In this document: positions 1 through 8,778 of the stretch, one piece after another
Layout of the letters: each line of letters starts with the position of its first letter
How positions within the stretch are numbered: the first letter of the stretch is position 1
From: Rhodospirillaceae bacterium
GTDB lineage: Bacteria; Pseudomonadota; Alphaproteobacteria; SHVP01
Length of the DNA stretch: 64,000 bases
Reading direction: 5' to 3'
NCBI GenBank assembly: GCA_002722055.1
Contig: PBKD01000009.1
Location: forward strand, 1 to 64,000
Made by a program: the position numbers and the translations under genes
Notes under the pieces: model-generated
Seen by the model: only the letters and a program-made list of their open reading frames with translations
What the model was told of the DNA's origin: nothing
Database searches by the model: none

Positions 1-90
1 AAGAAGGCTACTAAAAAGAAGGCTACTAAAAAGAAGGCTACTAAAAAGAAGGCTACTAAAAAGAAGGCTACTAAAAAGAAGGCTACTAAG
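1..90 (+). repeat. Six tandem 15-bp units coding KKATK
   Basis: Unit AAGAAGGCTACTAAA is repeated head to tail six times from base 1. The first five are identical and the sixth ends in AAG rather than AAA. The array may start before the window. The unit length is a multiple of three, so gain or loss of copies keeps the frame and only changes the length of the basic tail. Near-perfect identity at the DNA level points to recent slippage or unequal recombination. Confidence 0.95.
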
Positions 91-108
91 AAAAATACAA
101 TAAACTAG
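1..108 (+). CDS. topA: DNA topoisomerase I, C-terminal tail (partial)
   Basis: The open frame enters from the left edge and stops at TAG 106-108. Only 35 residues are visible, made of repeated Lys-Lys-Ala-Thr-Lys blocks followed by KKNTIN. Nothing catalytic lies in the window. The assignment rests on context: in many alphaproteobacteria topA ends in a lysine/alanine-rich tail and is followed by rnr, a Nudix gene and rpmG, exactly the order seen here. A basic tail of this kind would bind DNA non-specifically. A histone-H1-like protein is the main alternative. rnr begins 63 bp downstream. Confidence 0.6.
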   Translation, partial: KKATKKKATKKKATKKKATKKKATKKKATKKNTIN

Positions 109-171
109 AAAACTATCAAGATAGGTAATTAAAATAAAATTTATTCTTAAATTGATTTTGTAACTAAATTA

Positions 172-2301
172 ATGAACGATATAACTCACTCCGATCACTG
201 CTTATCCGAAAGAACTTTACTAGAATATATTCTTAAGGATAATAGATCTAAAAGTAAAAAAAATATTGAAAAGTATTTTAATTTAAATTTAAATACACAT
301 ACGAAAAAAAATCTAGATAAATTTTTAAATAAACTTATTAAAGAAGGAATGATAACTAAAATAAAAAGAAATTTTTATGCTAGTATTATACCTATAAATA
401 AAAAAATAATTTTTATAGTAACTAAAGTAGAAAATAAGAAAATATTTTCTTTACCATTAAAATATCGTGGCAAAATAAAATATTTTAATTTATCGTTAAA
501 TCAAAGTAATAATAATCTGATTGACGTACTACAATTAGGACAAAAATTCTATGGATCTGTAAATTTTGACTTCACGAATAAATATAATGTAAATTTTATC
601 AAAACCATTGAAACAGAAAAAAGTGAACTAATTCTTGGTGTTTTGTGTTATAGAAATAAAAAATTTTATATTCAAAGAAATGAAGAAAGAAAAAAATTTA
701 TCGAAATAATTCCTGACAATAAAATAAAAATAGAGAATGGTATACTAGTCAAGGCTAAGTTGATTAAACAAACTAAAAATATGAGAGCCAAGATAGTTGA
801 AATAATTGGAAATATAGATTCTGTTGAAAGCTTAAATAAATATATCATAGAAAAATACGATCTACCAAAAAAATTTTCAGAGCAAATAGAAATAGAAGCT
901 AAAAGTTTTTCTAGAATTAAAATTAAAGACAACAGAAAGGATCTTAGAGATATCGATTTTATAACTATTGATCCTGATGATGCTATGGATCATGATGACG
1001 CTATTTGGGCTTCTAAAGATGTTAACCCTTCAAATAAAAAAGGATGGTTAATTAAAATTGCGATAGCTGATGTATCTTTTTATGTGAAAGAAAACTCATT
1101 AATAGATAAAGAAGCATTTAATAGATGTTTTTCACTATACTTTCCAAATAAAGTTATTCCCATGCTACCTTTTAATCTCTCTAATAATCTTTGCTCTTTA
1201 AAAAGTGACGAAGATAGACCTGCCATAGTTTTAAATGCTACCTTAAATTCTAAAGGTGAAATAATAAATTATGAATTTATTAGGGCATTAATAAATGTTT
1301 CAGTAAACCTAAACTACCAAGAATTTAATGAATTTATGATAGGAAAGAATAGTTTTGATAAAGGAAGTAGTTTGAAAAACACTATAAATGATTTAATAGA
1401 AAGCTATATTTCTCTTAAAAAAGCGAAAAAAAGAAGAAACCCCTTAGAACTTAAATCTTTAGAACCTCAAATAATTACTAAAGATAACAAAGTACATGAT
1501 ATAATAGAATCTGAACATCTAGAAAGCCATAATCTAGTAGAAGAGTTTATGGTTACCGCAAACTCATGTGCAGCAAAATTTCTTATAGAAAATAAAATAA
1601 AAGGTTTATTTAGAGTTCACGATAAACCTAATGAGATAAAAATAAATCAATTCAAAAAAAATTTAAATAATTTAAATATTAAATTCAAGAGTGAAGACTG
1701 CGTATCAACAAATTTTTTTAATACAATAATTTCAGAATACGGTGATAAAAATGTCTCAAATATAATCAATTTAGCTGCTCTTAGGTGCCAGTCCCAAGCA
1801 AATTATAGTTATAACAATATAGGACATTTTGGTCTATCTTTAGAAGCATATACGCATTTTACTTCACCTATCAGAAGATATTCAGACCTGTTAATTCATA
1901 GAGCTATCTTAAATGATATTAATATTGAAAAAGGTAGATTTTCAGATAACAAACTCGCTATACAAATTTCTGAATTAGAAAAAAATAATGTTATAATTGA
2001 GAGAAATATAAAGGATATATATTCGGCATTGTTTTTAAGTAAAAAAACAGGCGAGCATTTTAATGCGTGTATTACTAGTATTAAAAAGTTTGGTGTATTT
2101 ATCTCTTTAAATAACTATAATATAGAGGGCTTAGTACCAAAAAGAAAATTAGACAATGACTTTCTTATATATGATTATACAAACGAACTATTCATTAGTA
2201 AGAAGAAGAAGAAAATTTTTAAGATAGGAGACCCTATAAAGGTTAAATTAATCGATACAAATATTTTAGTTGGTCATGCATCATTTGAGAGGATAGTATA
2301 A
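172..2301 (+). CDS. rnr: Ribonuclease R
   Basis: 709-residue 3'-to-5' exoribonuclease of the RNB (RNase II) family, which degrades structured RNA and takes part in rRNA and tRNA quality control. An N-terminal winged-helix-like part (about 10-70) precedes cold-shock-type RNA-binding regions. The RNB catalytic signature follows, with aspartates at 267, 273, 275 and 276 (DPDDAMDHDD) that bind the metals. The HFTSPIRRYSDLLIHR block typical of the family lies near 560-575. An S1 domain (about 635-705) closes the protein. It is somewhat shorter than E. coli RNase R (about 810) and lacks a long lysine-rich tail. The Nudix gene starts 28 bp later, so the two probably share a transcript. Confidence 0.96.
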   Translation: MNDITHSDHCLSERTLLEYILKDNRSKSKKNIEKYFNLNLNTHTKKNLDKFLNKLIKEGMITKIKRNFYASIIPINKKIIFIVTKVENKKIFSLPLKYRGKIKYFNLSLNQSNNNLIDVLQLGQKFYGSVNFDFTNKYNVNFIKTIETEKSELILGVLCYRNKKFYIQRNEERKKFIEIIPDNKIKIENGILVKAKLIKQTKNMRAKIVEIIGNIDSVESLNKYIIEKYDLPKKFSEQIEIEAKSFSRIKIKDNRKDLRDIDFITIDPDDAMDHDDAIWASKDVNPSNKKGWLIKIAIADVSFYVKENSLIDKEAFNRCFSLYFPNKVIPMLPFNLSNNLCSLKSDEDRPAIVLNATLNSKGEIINYEFIRALINVSVNLNYQEFNEFMIGKNSFDKGSSLKNTINDLIESYISLKKAKKRRNPLELKSLEPQIITKDNKVHDIIESEHLESHNLVEEFMVTANSCAAKFLIENKIKGLFRVHDKPNEIKINQFKKNLNNLNIKFKSEDCVSTNFFNTIISEYGDKNVSNIINLAALRCQSQANYSYNNIGHFGLSLEAYTHFTSPIRRYSDLLIHRAILNDINIEKGRFSDNKLAIQISELEKNNVIIERNIKDIYSALFLSKKTGEHFNACITSIKKFGVFISLNNYNIEGLVPKRKLDNDFLIYDYTNELFISKKKKKIFKIGDPIKVKLIDTNILVGHASFERIV

Positions 2302-2329
2302 TAACTAAATTAGTTATATTTTAAAAATA

Positions 2330-3034
2330 ATGATTATAAATAAACCTAGAGACGCTGCAAGCTTAATTTTATTTAAAGAAATTGATAATAAAATACATTT
2401 TCTTATGGGAAGAAGACCTGCTAAACAAAAATTTATGCCAAATATATTCGTTTTTCCAGGTGGAGCAGTAGAAGTAGAAGACTCAACGGTTGAGTATTCA
2501 AAAGACTTCACAAAATTGAACTTACTAGCTGTTTCCCATAACTGTTCAGTAAAAAAAGCAAGATCTTTAGGGCTAGCAGCAATAAGAGAAACATATGAAG
2601 AAACAGGATTATTAGTAGGCCAACCAAATTCTAGTTTTATTAATTCCCAACCAATTGGATGGAATATGTTTGTTAAAAAAAAAATAAAGCCAAGACTTGA
2701 TATTTTAAATTATATTGCAAGAGCTGTTACTCCAAAAGAACAAACTAAAAGATTTAATGCTAGATTTTTTTTATGTGATGCTCAATTTTGTCATGGAACA
2801 ATCGAAAAAAATGATGAACTATTAAATATAGATTGGTATCCAATTGAAAAAATAATTAAAAAATTAAAATTAGCTCAGGTTACTCAGTTAGTAGTCAGAA
2901 GAGCTGAAAATTTTCTTGAAAATCATAGTGATAAAATCTCTAATTTAACTATTCCTACGTATAGCAGAAGAAAAGGTGAGAGAGTAATTAGGTATAAAGT
3001 TTTTGATAAAAAAATTATTAATCACTTGACATAA
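2330..3034 (+). CDS. Nudix hydrolase, NUDT19-like
   Basis: 234-residue protein that should hydrolyse a nucleoside diphosphate linked to another moiety; the substrate cannot be read from sequence. The Nudix box is split. FPGGAVEVED (about 44-53) supplies the first glycines and acidic residue, then some 30 residues intervene before RETYEETGLL (about 87-96), which carries the metal-binding glutamates. Such an insertion is known from the NUDT19 branch, where CoA esters are substrates, so a CoA-type substrate is a reasonable guess only. The gene sits between rnr and rpmG, a common alphaproteobacterial arrangement. Confidence 0.85.
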   Translation: MIINKPRDAASLILFKEIDNKIHFLMGRRPAKQKFMPNIFVFPGGAVEVEDSTVEYSKDFTKLNLLAVSHNCSVKKARSLGLAAIRETYEETGLLVGQPNSSFINSQPIGWNMFVKKKIKPRLDILNYIARAVTPKEQTKRFNARFFLCDAQFCHGTIEKNDELLNIDWYPIEKIIKKLKLAQVTQLVVRRAENFLENHSDKISNLTIPTYSRRKGERVIRYKVFDKKIINHLT

Positions 3035-3076
3035 TTATTATCATAGTTATTTTAACCATTTTACCCGGAGATCCAT

Positions 3077-3244
3077 ATGGCTAAAACATCTTTTGTTAAA
3101 ATTAAACTAGTAAGTACTGCGGATACGGGTTACTATTACGTCACTAAGAAAAATCCAAAAACTCAAACTGAAAAAATGAATATAAGAAAGTATGACCCTG
3201 TTGTCAGGAAACACGTCGATTTTAAGGAAGCTAAAATAAAATAA
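3077..3244 (+). CDS. rpmG: 50S ribosomal protein L33
   Basis: 55-residue bL33 of the large subunit, near the E site. The start ATG is preceded by GGAG with a 6-nt spacer. The protein begins [20 protein letters not shown] and contains no cysteine, so it is the zinc-independent form. The usual KNPKT and KMNIRKYDP segments are present. It lies 42 bp after the Nudix gene, and its stop is only 3 bp from the stop of the convergent EipB-like gene. Confidence 0.96.
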   Translation: MAKTSFVKIKLVSTADTGYYYVTKKNPKTQTEKMNIRKYDPVVRKHVDFKEAKIK

Positions 3245-3247
3245 AAC

Positions 3248-4051
3248 CTAACAATCAGATTTCATGTATTCTAGTTTCACTAACCTTGTGTCAATAATAA
3301 ACCTGCCGTAATCAAGAGTTAAATTATTAATAACTCCATTACTATATAAATTGAATTCCGCCTGATATTCTGGAATCATTATTTCATTACCTTGACTAAA
3401 ATATGCAATATTCAACCACCATGATTCTAAATCTTTTAACTGACTTAAGTACTTTTTATCTTCATAATTTTTTTTTGATTCTGATATAAATGCAATAGCA
3501 TTGTAAATTCCATCCGGACCAGATCCGTCATAAATTTTTTTCTCTGTAAATTTGATTTCTTTTTTTGATAAATTTATCAAATCTATAAAGTATTGCATTG
3601 GAAATAATACCTCCCGAGACAGAGTCAAATTTTTTACATCATTATTTTCAAAAGTTACAAAAATTTCTTTTGAATCTCTTACTGCATTACCAGTAAAACT
3701 CTCTATTAACTTACTATTTAAAAAATTTTTATTTGAAAAACTTAATTTATCACCATTTATCGACTCCCAGGCATAATAGTTATAATCGGAGAAAAACTGT
3801 AAGCCATTTGGATTATTTAACTTTAAAATCATTCTTTGTTTCTGAAAAAAACCTTTACAGGAACCTCTTACTTCAATAACCAAACGTCCCCTAGCATCAT
3901 TAATTTCTTTAGATCTACTTTTGTTTAATTTTATTTCGTAAACAGCTAAATGAGATTGTATTGACTTGGATGATGCATGAACTTCAGTTTCAGAAAAAAA
4001 GCTAACTAATAGTATAAAAAAAACAGAACATTTAAATAAATTATTTTTCAT
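3248..4051 (-). CDS. eipB: EipB-like (DUF1849) periplasmic envelope protein
   Basis: 267 residues. An N-terminal hydrophobic segment (about 7-20) followed by VHASS looks like a cleaved signal peptide, so the mature protein is periplasmic. The body matches the alphaproteobacterial DUF1849/EipB family as I know it: HLAVYEIKL, a DARGRLVIEVRGSC strand, and a late ESWWLNIAYF segment. EipB forms a beta-spiral with a conserved disulfide between an early and a C-terminal cysteine. Here Cys65 and Cys267 (last residue) fit those positions. In Brucella the protein supports envelope integrity. It is read divergently from the RidA gene and ends 3 bp from rpmG. Confidence 0.8.
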   Translation of the reverse strand: MKNNLFKCSVFFILLVSFFSETEVHASSKSIQSHLAVYEIKLNKSRSKEINDARGRLVIEVRGSCKGFFQKQRMILKLNNPNGLQFFSDYNYYAWESINGDKLSFSNKNFLNSKLIESFTGNAVRDSKEIFVTFENNDVKNLTLSREVLFPMQYFIDLINLSKKEIKFTEKKIYDGSGPDGIYNAIAFISESKKNYEDKKYLSQLKDLESWWLNIAYFSQGNEIMIPEYQAEFNLYSNGVINNLTLDYGRFIIDTRLVKLEYMKSDC

Positions 4052-4173
4052 TTTTATTTATTTCTATGATTAGTATTTAAATTGCTTAATAAATAACTAT
4101 AACTATTATAACATCTAATGAAAACATTTATTTAATTTAATTTTTTTAAACACTCTAAAATTCTGGATATAAA

Positions 4174-4641
4174 ATGAAATCAAATATATATGATAATTTA
4201 GAAAAAAATGGTATTAAAATTTCTAAACCACCCACTCCTCAAGGAAGTTACGTTCCGTGGATAATTACTGGAAAATATATCTATTTATCTGGTCAAATTC
4301 CTATTATAAATGGAGAATTACAGTTTAAGGGAACGGTTCCAAACGAAGTTTCTGTTGATAAAGCTATTGACGCAGCGAGAGTTTGTGCAATAAACCTTAT
4401 TAGTCAGGCGAATGTAGCTTGTAATGGTGATTTAAGTAAAATTAAAAGAATAGTCAAAGTTACTGGTTATGTCGCATGCTCAGTTAATTTTGAACAGCAC
4501 CCAACAATAATTAATGGCGCTTCAGATCTATTTAAGTCTATATTTGATGAAAATGGAAGTCATACAAGAGCAGCTATAGGTTGTGCATCTCTGCCACTTG
4601 GCTCTCCTGTTGAAGTTGAGGCTATATTTGAAAAAAAATAA
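4174..4641 (+). CDS. RidA/YjgF family protein
   Basis: 155-residue Rid-superfamily protein. The conserved YLSGQIP strand (about 49), the internal GDLSKIKRIVKVTGYV helix-strand and the C-terminal HTRAAIGCASLPLGSPVEVEA block are present. The arginine in HTRAAIG corresponds to the residue that binds the substrate carboxylate in RidA imine deaminases, so deamination of reactive enamines or imines is plausible. At 155 residues it is longer than classical RidA (about 128) and may belong to another Rid subgroup. The next gene starts 3 bp after its stop, indicating co-transcription. Confidence 0.88.
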   Translation: MKSNIYDNLEKNGIKISKPPTPQGSYVPWIITGKYIYLSGQIPIINGELQFKGTVPNEVSVDKAIDAARVCAINLISQANVACNGDLSKIKRIVKVTGYVACSVNFEQHPTIINGASDLFKSIFDENGSHTRAAIGCASLPLGSPVEVEAIFEKK

Positions 4642-4644
4642 ATT

Positions 4645-5823
4645 ATGGAAAAATATAATAATTTGAAAAAAAAATATTTAATAAATAATATAACAAATAT
4701 TACTTCAATTAATAATGATTCGTGGAATTCTTGCGCTGGAACTTCTAATCCATTTGTTTCATATGAATTTTTAGAAACACTTGAAGAAAGTAACTGTATT
4801 TCTGAAAAAACAGGTTGGATACCGTACCATTTAACAGTAAACGATAAAGAAAATAATTTAGTAGCCTGCTGCCCACTATATGTTAAAACGCATTCTCAAG
4901 GAGAGTATGTTTTTGATCATTCATGGGCAAATGCATTAGAACAAGCAGGAGGTAACTATTATCCGAAGCTATTAGTGGCAATACCTTTTACCCCAGTTTC
5001 AGGACCAAGACTATTAGTTAAAAGCAAAAATCATTCAAAATTCATAAAAAATATTATGATTGAACGTATAATTGAAATCGCAAAACAAAATAATTTTTCA
5101 TCTTTACATTTGAATTTTACACAAAATATAGATAATAACATTTTATTAAATAAAAATTTTTTAAGCCGAGTAGGAATTCAATTTCATTGGAAAAATAATG
5201 ATTATAAAGATTTTAATGATTTTCTTTTTTTTCTATCTTCAAGAAAGAGAAAATCAATTTTAAAAGAAAGAGAGAAAGCTTTAAAAGAAAAAATAAAAAT
5301 ATATACATTTACTGGTAAAAATATTACTTGTGAACATTTAGAATCATTTTATAAATTTTATATAGACACAACTTCAAAAAAATGGGGAATTCCTTATCTT
5401 AATAAAAAATTTTTTAATTTACTTAATGAAAAAATAAATAATAAAATAGTTTTAATAATGGCTAAAAGACAAGATGAATGGGTTGCAGGCGCAATGAATC
5501 TTCTTGGAGAGGATACTCTATATGGAAGGTATTGGGGTTGTTTAGAAGAACACAAGTTTTTACATTTTGAAATATGTTATTATCAAGCTATTGATTTTGC
5601 TATTAAAAATAAAATAACAAATGTACAGGCAGGAGCTCAAGGGCCACATAAATTAAGTAGAGGTTATCTCCCTGAAAAAACTTACAGTTGGCATTGGTTA
5701 AATAACTCGAGTTTAAATGAGGCTGTAAAGAAATTCTTGATTGAAGAAAAAAAATCTATAGATCAAACTATTGATTACTTTAAAAATTTATCACCTTACA
5801 AAAATAATGAGAATATTACCTAG
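4645..5823 (+). CDS. GNAT/FemAB-like protein (DUF482, 'peptidogalycan biosynthesis')
   Basis: 392 residues with the features I associate with PF04339 (DUF482), a double-GNAT/FemAB-like family. Visible landmarks are NPFVSYEFLETLEESNCIS near residue 34, DHSWANALEQAGGNYYPKLL near 90, FTPVSGPRLL near 113, and EICYYQAIDFAI with AGAQGPHKLSRGYLP in the last third. No characterised substrate is known to me; transfer of an acyl or aminoacyl group is the family-level guess. It follows the RidA gene by 3 bp. Its last 8 bp overlap the 3' end of the convergent clpA. Confidence 0.8.
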   Translation: MEKYNNLKKKYLINNITNITSINNDSWNSCAGTSNPFVSYEFLETLEESNCISEKTGWIPYHLTVNDKENNLVACCPLYVKTHSQGEYVFDHSWANALEQAGGNYYPKLLVAIPFTPVSGPRLLVKSKNHSKFIKNIMIERIIEIAKQNNFSSLHLNFTQNIDNNILLNKNFLSRVGIQFHWKNNDYKDFNDFLFFLSSRKRKSILKEREKALKEKIKIYTFTGKNITCEHLESFYKFYIDTTSKKWGIPYLNKKFFNLLNEKINNKIVLIMAKRQDEWVAGAMNLLGEDTLYGRYWGCLEEHKFLHFEICYYQAIDFAIKNKITNVQAGAQGPHKLSRGYLPEKTYSWHWLNNSSLNEAVKKFLIEEKKSIDQTIDYFKNLSPYKNNENIT

Positions 5824-8143
5824 TCAATTCCGTAGAAGTATTATTATTATTTTTTGAGGGGTTTTTAATTGCTACTCTTGGTTCATAAGAAAAATTTAAA
5901 TTATCATTTATTAAGTCTATTTTTATAACTCCACCTTTAGAAAGAGCACCAAAGAGTATTTCTTCAGTGATTGGAACTTTTATATTTTCCTGAATAAATC
6001 TTGATAAAGGCCTTGCTCCCATTAAATCATCAAAACCATTTACTCCAATCCAATCTTTTGCCTTATTACTTATCTCAATTACAACACCCCTTTCGGCCAA
6101 CTGAGACTCTAGTTGAGCTATAAATTTCTCTACAACCATTCTAATTATATCCATATTTAAACTAGAAAAGGTAATTATCGAATCTAATCTATTTCGAAAT
6201 TCAGGTGTAAAAAGTTGCTTTATCGCTCTATGATCTTCATCAGTTTTCAAACCCCTCTCAAATCCAATAGAATGTTTATTCATTTCTGAAGCACCAGCAT
6301 TAGTTGTTAAAATTAATATTATATTTCTAAAATTTACTGATTTACCGCTGTGGTCAGTAAGTTTGCCATGATCCATAACTTGCAAAAGAATATTAAATAA
6401 ATCAGGGTGAGCTTTTTCTATTTCATCAAGCAAAACAACGCTATGAGGGTTTTGATCGACTGCATCAGTTAATAAACCACCCTGATCAAAACCTACATAA
6501 CCTGGAGGTGCCCCTATCAACCTAGATATTGTATGCCTTTCTGTATATTCTGACATATCAAACCTTAAAAGCTCAACCCCAAGAATATCAGCTAATTGTT
6601 TTGCTACTTCCGTCTTTCCGACACCAGTCGGCCCAGAAAATAAATAACAACCTATTGGTTTTTCAGGCTCTCTTAAACCTGCTCTGGAGAGTTTTATTGA
6701 GTTTGATAAAGCCTCTATAGCAGCATCTTGTCCATAAACTACTGACTTTAGTTTAGTTGAAAGTTCTTTTAAATTATTTATATCATCTTTTGAAACGCTT
6801 TTTGGAGGAATCCTAGCTATCTTAGCTACAATTGACTCGATATCTTTTACACCTACAGTTTTTCTTCGTCTATTTTTTGGAATTAATTTCTGAGCTGCCC
6901 CAACTTCATCAATTACATCAATAGCTTTATCTGGGAGTTTACGTTCATTAATATATTTATTTGATAGTTTAACCGCTGCTTTAATTGCTTCCATTGTATA
7001 TTGAATATTATGAAATTCCTCATAATAATTTTTTAAACCTTTTAGTATTTTAATGGATTCATCAATTGAAGGCTCAACAACATCAATTTTTTGAAACCTT
7101 CTCAATAATGCTCTATCCTTTTCAAAGTAAGTTCTAAATTCTTTATAAGTTGTCGAACCAATACAACGAATATTTCCTGAGGATAGAGATGGTTTTAGTA
7201 AATTTGATGCATCCATAGATCCTCCAGAAGTTGATCCGGCACCAATTACAGTATGAATTTCGTCAATAAATAAAATTGAGTCATCTAACTTTTCTAACTC
7301 ATTTATAACTCCCTTTAATCTCTCTTCAAAATCTCCCCTATATCTCGTGCCAGCTAACAGAGCTCCCATATCTAAAGAAAAAATAACTGAATTCTCAAGT
7401 ATATCAGGAACTTTTTTATATACTATTCTTCGAGCTAATCCTTCAGCAATTGCAGTTTTTCCAACACCAGGATCCCCAACATAAAGAGGATTGTTTTTTG
7501 ATCTACGACAAAGTATTTGTATTGTCCTTTCTATTTCTAATTCTCTTCCAATCAAAGGATCAATTTTTCCTTCACTCGCTTTGTTATTCAAATCAATACA
7601 ATACATCTCTAATGCTGTTTTTGGTTTTTGATTATTCTCTGATTCATTAGCTATACCCTGCTCATCTTCTATACCCCGAATGGGTCTTTCAGTATTTTTC
7701 TCTGGATTTTTTGATACACCATGAGAAATATAAGTTACAGCATCTAACCTTGTCATATTTTGTTTTTCTAAAAAATAAATTGCATTTGAGTCTCGTTCAG
7801 AAAACATTGCAATCAAAACATTTGCACCTGTTACCTCTTCTTTTCCAGAAGATTGTACATGTATTAATGCTCTTTGAATTACTCTCTGAAGACCAGATGT
7901 GGGTCTTGCATCCTCTTCACTTTCTACAATAATAGAATCTAGCTCATTATCTAGATATTGCTCTATAGTGGTATTTAATAAATTAATATCTATATCACAA
8001 GCATCTAAAACATCTGATGCATCTTCATCTAGTGTTAGAGAGAGTAGTAGATGCTCTAAAGTGGCATATTCATGATTTCTATCATTAGCATAAACTAACG
8101 CTCTATGAAGTGATTTTTCTAAACTACTTGAGAAACTAGGCAT
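5816..8143 (-). CDS. clpA: ATP-dependent Clp protease ATP-binding subunit ClpA
   Basis: 775-residue class I Hsp100 unfoldase that feeds substrates to ClpP. It has a Clp N-domain (about 1-145), AAA1 with Walker A at 223-230 (GDPGVGKT) and Walker B DE at 294-295, and AAA2 with Walker A at 504-511 (GPTGVGKT) and DE at 573-574. No middle coiled-coil is inserted, so this is ClpA rather than ClpB. I chose the ATG at 8143: GGAG lies just upstream and the protein then begins [12 protein letters not shown] as in the family. A GTG 21 bp further up has no such support. The start overlaps the clpS stop (TAATG), implying translational coupling to the adaptor. Confidence 0.97.
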   Translation of the reverse strand: MPSFSSSLEKSLHRALVYANDRNHEYATLEHLLLSLTLDEDASDVLDACDIDINLLNTTIEQYLDNELDSIIVESEEDARPTSGLQRVIQRALIHVQSSGKEEVTGANVLIAMFSERDSNAIYFLEKQNMTRLDAVTYISHGVSKNPEKNTERPIRGIEDEQGIANESENNQKPKTALEMYCIDLNNKASEGKIDPLIGRELEIERTIQILCRRSKNNPLYVGDPGVGKTAIAEGLARRIVYKKVPDILENSVIFSLDMGALLAGTRYRGDFEERLKGVINELEKLDDSILFIDEIHTVIGAGSTSGGSMDASNLLKPSLSSGNIRCIGSTTYKEFRTYFEKDRALLRRFQKIDVVEPSIDESIKILKGLKNYYEEFHNIQYTMEAIKAAVKLSNKYINERKLPDKAIDVIDEVGAAQKLIPKNRRRKTVGVKDIESIVAKIARIPPKSVSKDDINNLKELSTKLKSVVYGQDAAIEALSNSIKLSRAGLREPEKPIGCYLFSGPTGVGKTEVAKQLADILGVELLRFDMSEYTERHTISRLIGAPPGYVGFDQGGLLTDAVDQNPHSVVLLDEIEKAHPDLFNILLQVMDHGKLTDHSGKSVNFRNIILILTTNAGASEMNKHSIGFERGLKTDEDHRAIKQLFTPEFRNRLDSIITFSSLNMDIIRMVVEKFIAQLESQLAERGVVIEISNKAKDWIGVNGFDDLMGARPLSRFIQENIKVPITEEILFGALSKGGVIKIDLINDNLNFSYEPRVAIKNPSKNNNNTSTELTR

Positions 8144-8493
8144 TAGTCTTTCTCCATTGTACACTGAAGTGGATGTTTATTCTGTCTTGCAAAGTCTGTA
8201 ACTTGGTTAATTTTTGTCTCTGCTATCTCATAGGTAAAGATACCACAAATTCCAACACCTTTTCCGTGTATATGAAGCATGATCTGAGTTGCTTCTTCTT
8301 TAGTCTTATTGAAAAATTGCTCTAATGCATAAACTACAAACTCCATAGGAGTATAGTCATCATTTAACATTAAAACTTTATATAAAGGGGGTTTTTTTGT
8401 TTTTCTCTCTACTTTGGTTACCAAGCCAGTCTCTGATAGATTCTCGTTATTATTATCAGACATCAAGATCTTATTAGAGTTCAAAACTATCAT
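8143..8493 (-). CDS. clpS: ClpA adaptor protein ClpS
   Basis: 116-residue N-end-rule adaptor that binds the ClpA N-domain and delivers substrates with destabilising N-terminal residues. The core is clear: [20 protein letters not shown], the substrate-pocket region, [13 protein letters not shown]-like C-terminal strands and a final [10 protein letters not shown]. The ATG at 8493 has AGGA 6 nt upstream. An ATG at 8463 (MSDNNNE) would give the more typical length but lacks a good ribosome-binding site. Coupled to clpA by a 1-nt stop/start overlap. Confidence 0.95.
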   Translation of the reverse strand: MIVLNSNKILMSDNNNENLSETGLVTKVERKTKKPPLYKVLMLNDDYTPMEFVVYALEQFFNKTKEEATQIMLHIHGKGVGICGIFTYEIAETKINQVTDFARQNKHPLQCTMEKD

Positions 8494-8530
8494 TAAATTC
8501 CTCATATAAAAATTCTAAAAATAAGTCCCT

Positions 8531-8558
8531 ATCTTAACAAACTACCAAACAAGCTCAA
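8531..8558 (-). promoter_or_regulatory. Possible promoter of clpS-clpA
   Basis: Read on the minus strand, TTGAGC (8558-8553), a 16-bp spacer and TAAGAT (8536-8531) make a moderate sigma70-like match about 40 bp before the clpS start. The hexamers match 4 of 6 positions each, so this is only a candidate. Confidence 0.35.
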
Positions 8559-8714
8559 CGATAAAAGAGCTTAAAGAATATAATTTTTTTTAACACCTTA
8601 CATTCAAGAAATACTGATTTATAAGGGTTTTTTGATATTTTCTTAGAAAATAACTAAGAATGTGATTATTAGTTTCAAAAGTTAAAAAATACTTAAATTA
8701 ATCTAAAACGCTGA

Positions 8715-8743
8715 TAGACAGGTTGTTTTTAATAGCCTATGAT
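8715..8743 (+). promoter_or_regulatory. Predicted sigma70 promoter of the dacA-like gene
   Basis: TAGACA (8715-8720), a 17-bp spacer and TATGAT (8738-8743) each differ from consensus at one position. Transcription would begin near 8750. That places the TTG at 8755 almost at the RNA 5' end and argues for the TTG at 8779, which has an AGG 7 nt upstream, as the true start. Confidence 0.6.
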
Positions 8744-8778
8744 TCTCAATTATTTTGATTAAATTATCAGGTAAAGTC

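Noticed and set aside
1-90. Tandem array as a CRISPR or intergenic repeat
   Set aside because: The units are directly adjacent with no spacers and are in frame with the stop codon at 106-108, so they are coding microsatellite repeats.
8551-8572. Inverted repeat AAGCTC...GAGCTT between clpS and the dacA-like gene
   Set aside because: Only six base pairs with a 10-nt loop, no T-run and overlap with a weak promoter; could be an operator but no supporting evidence.
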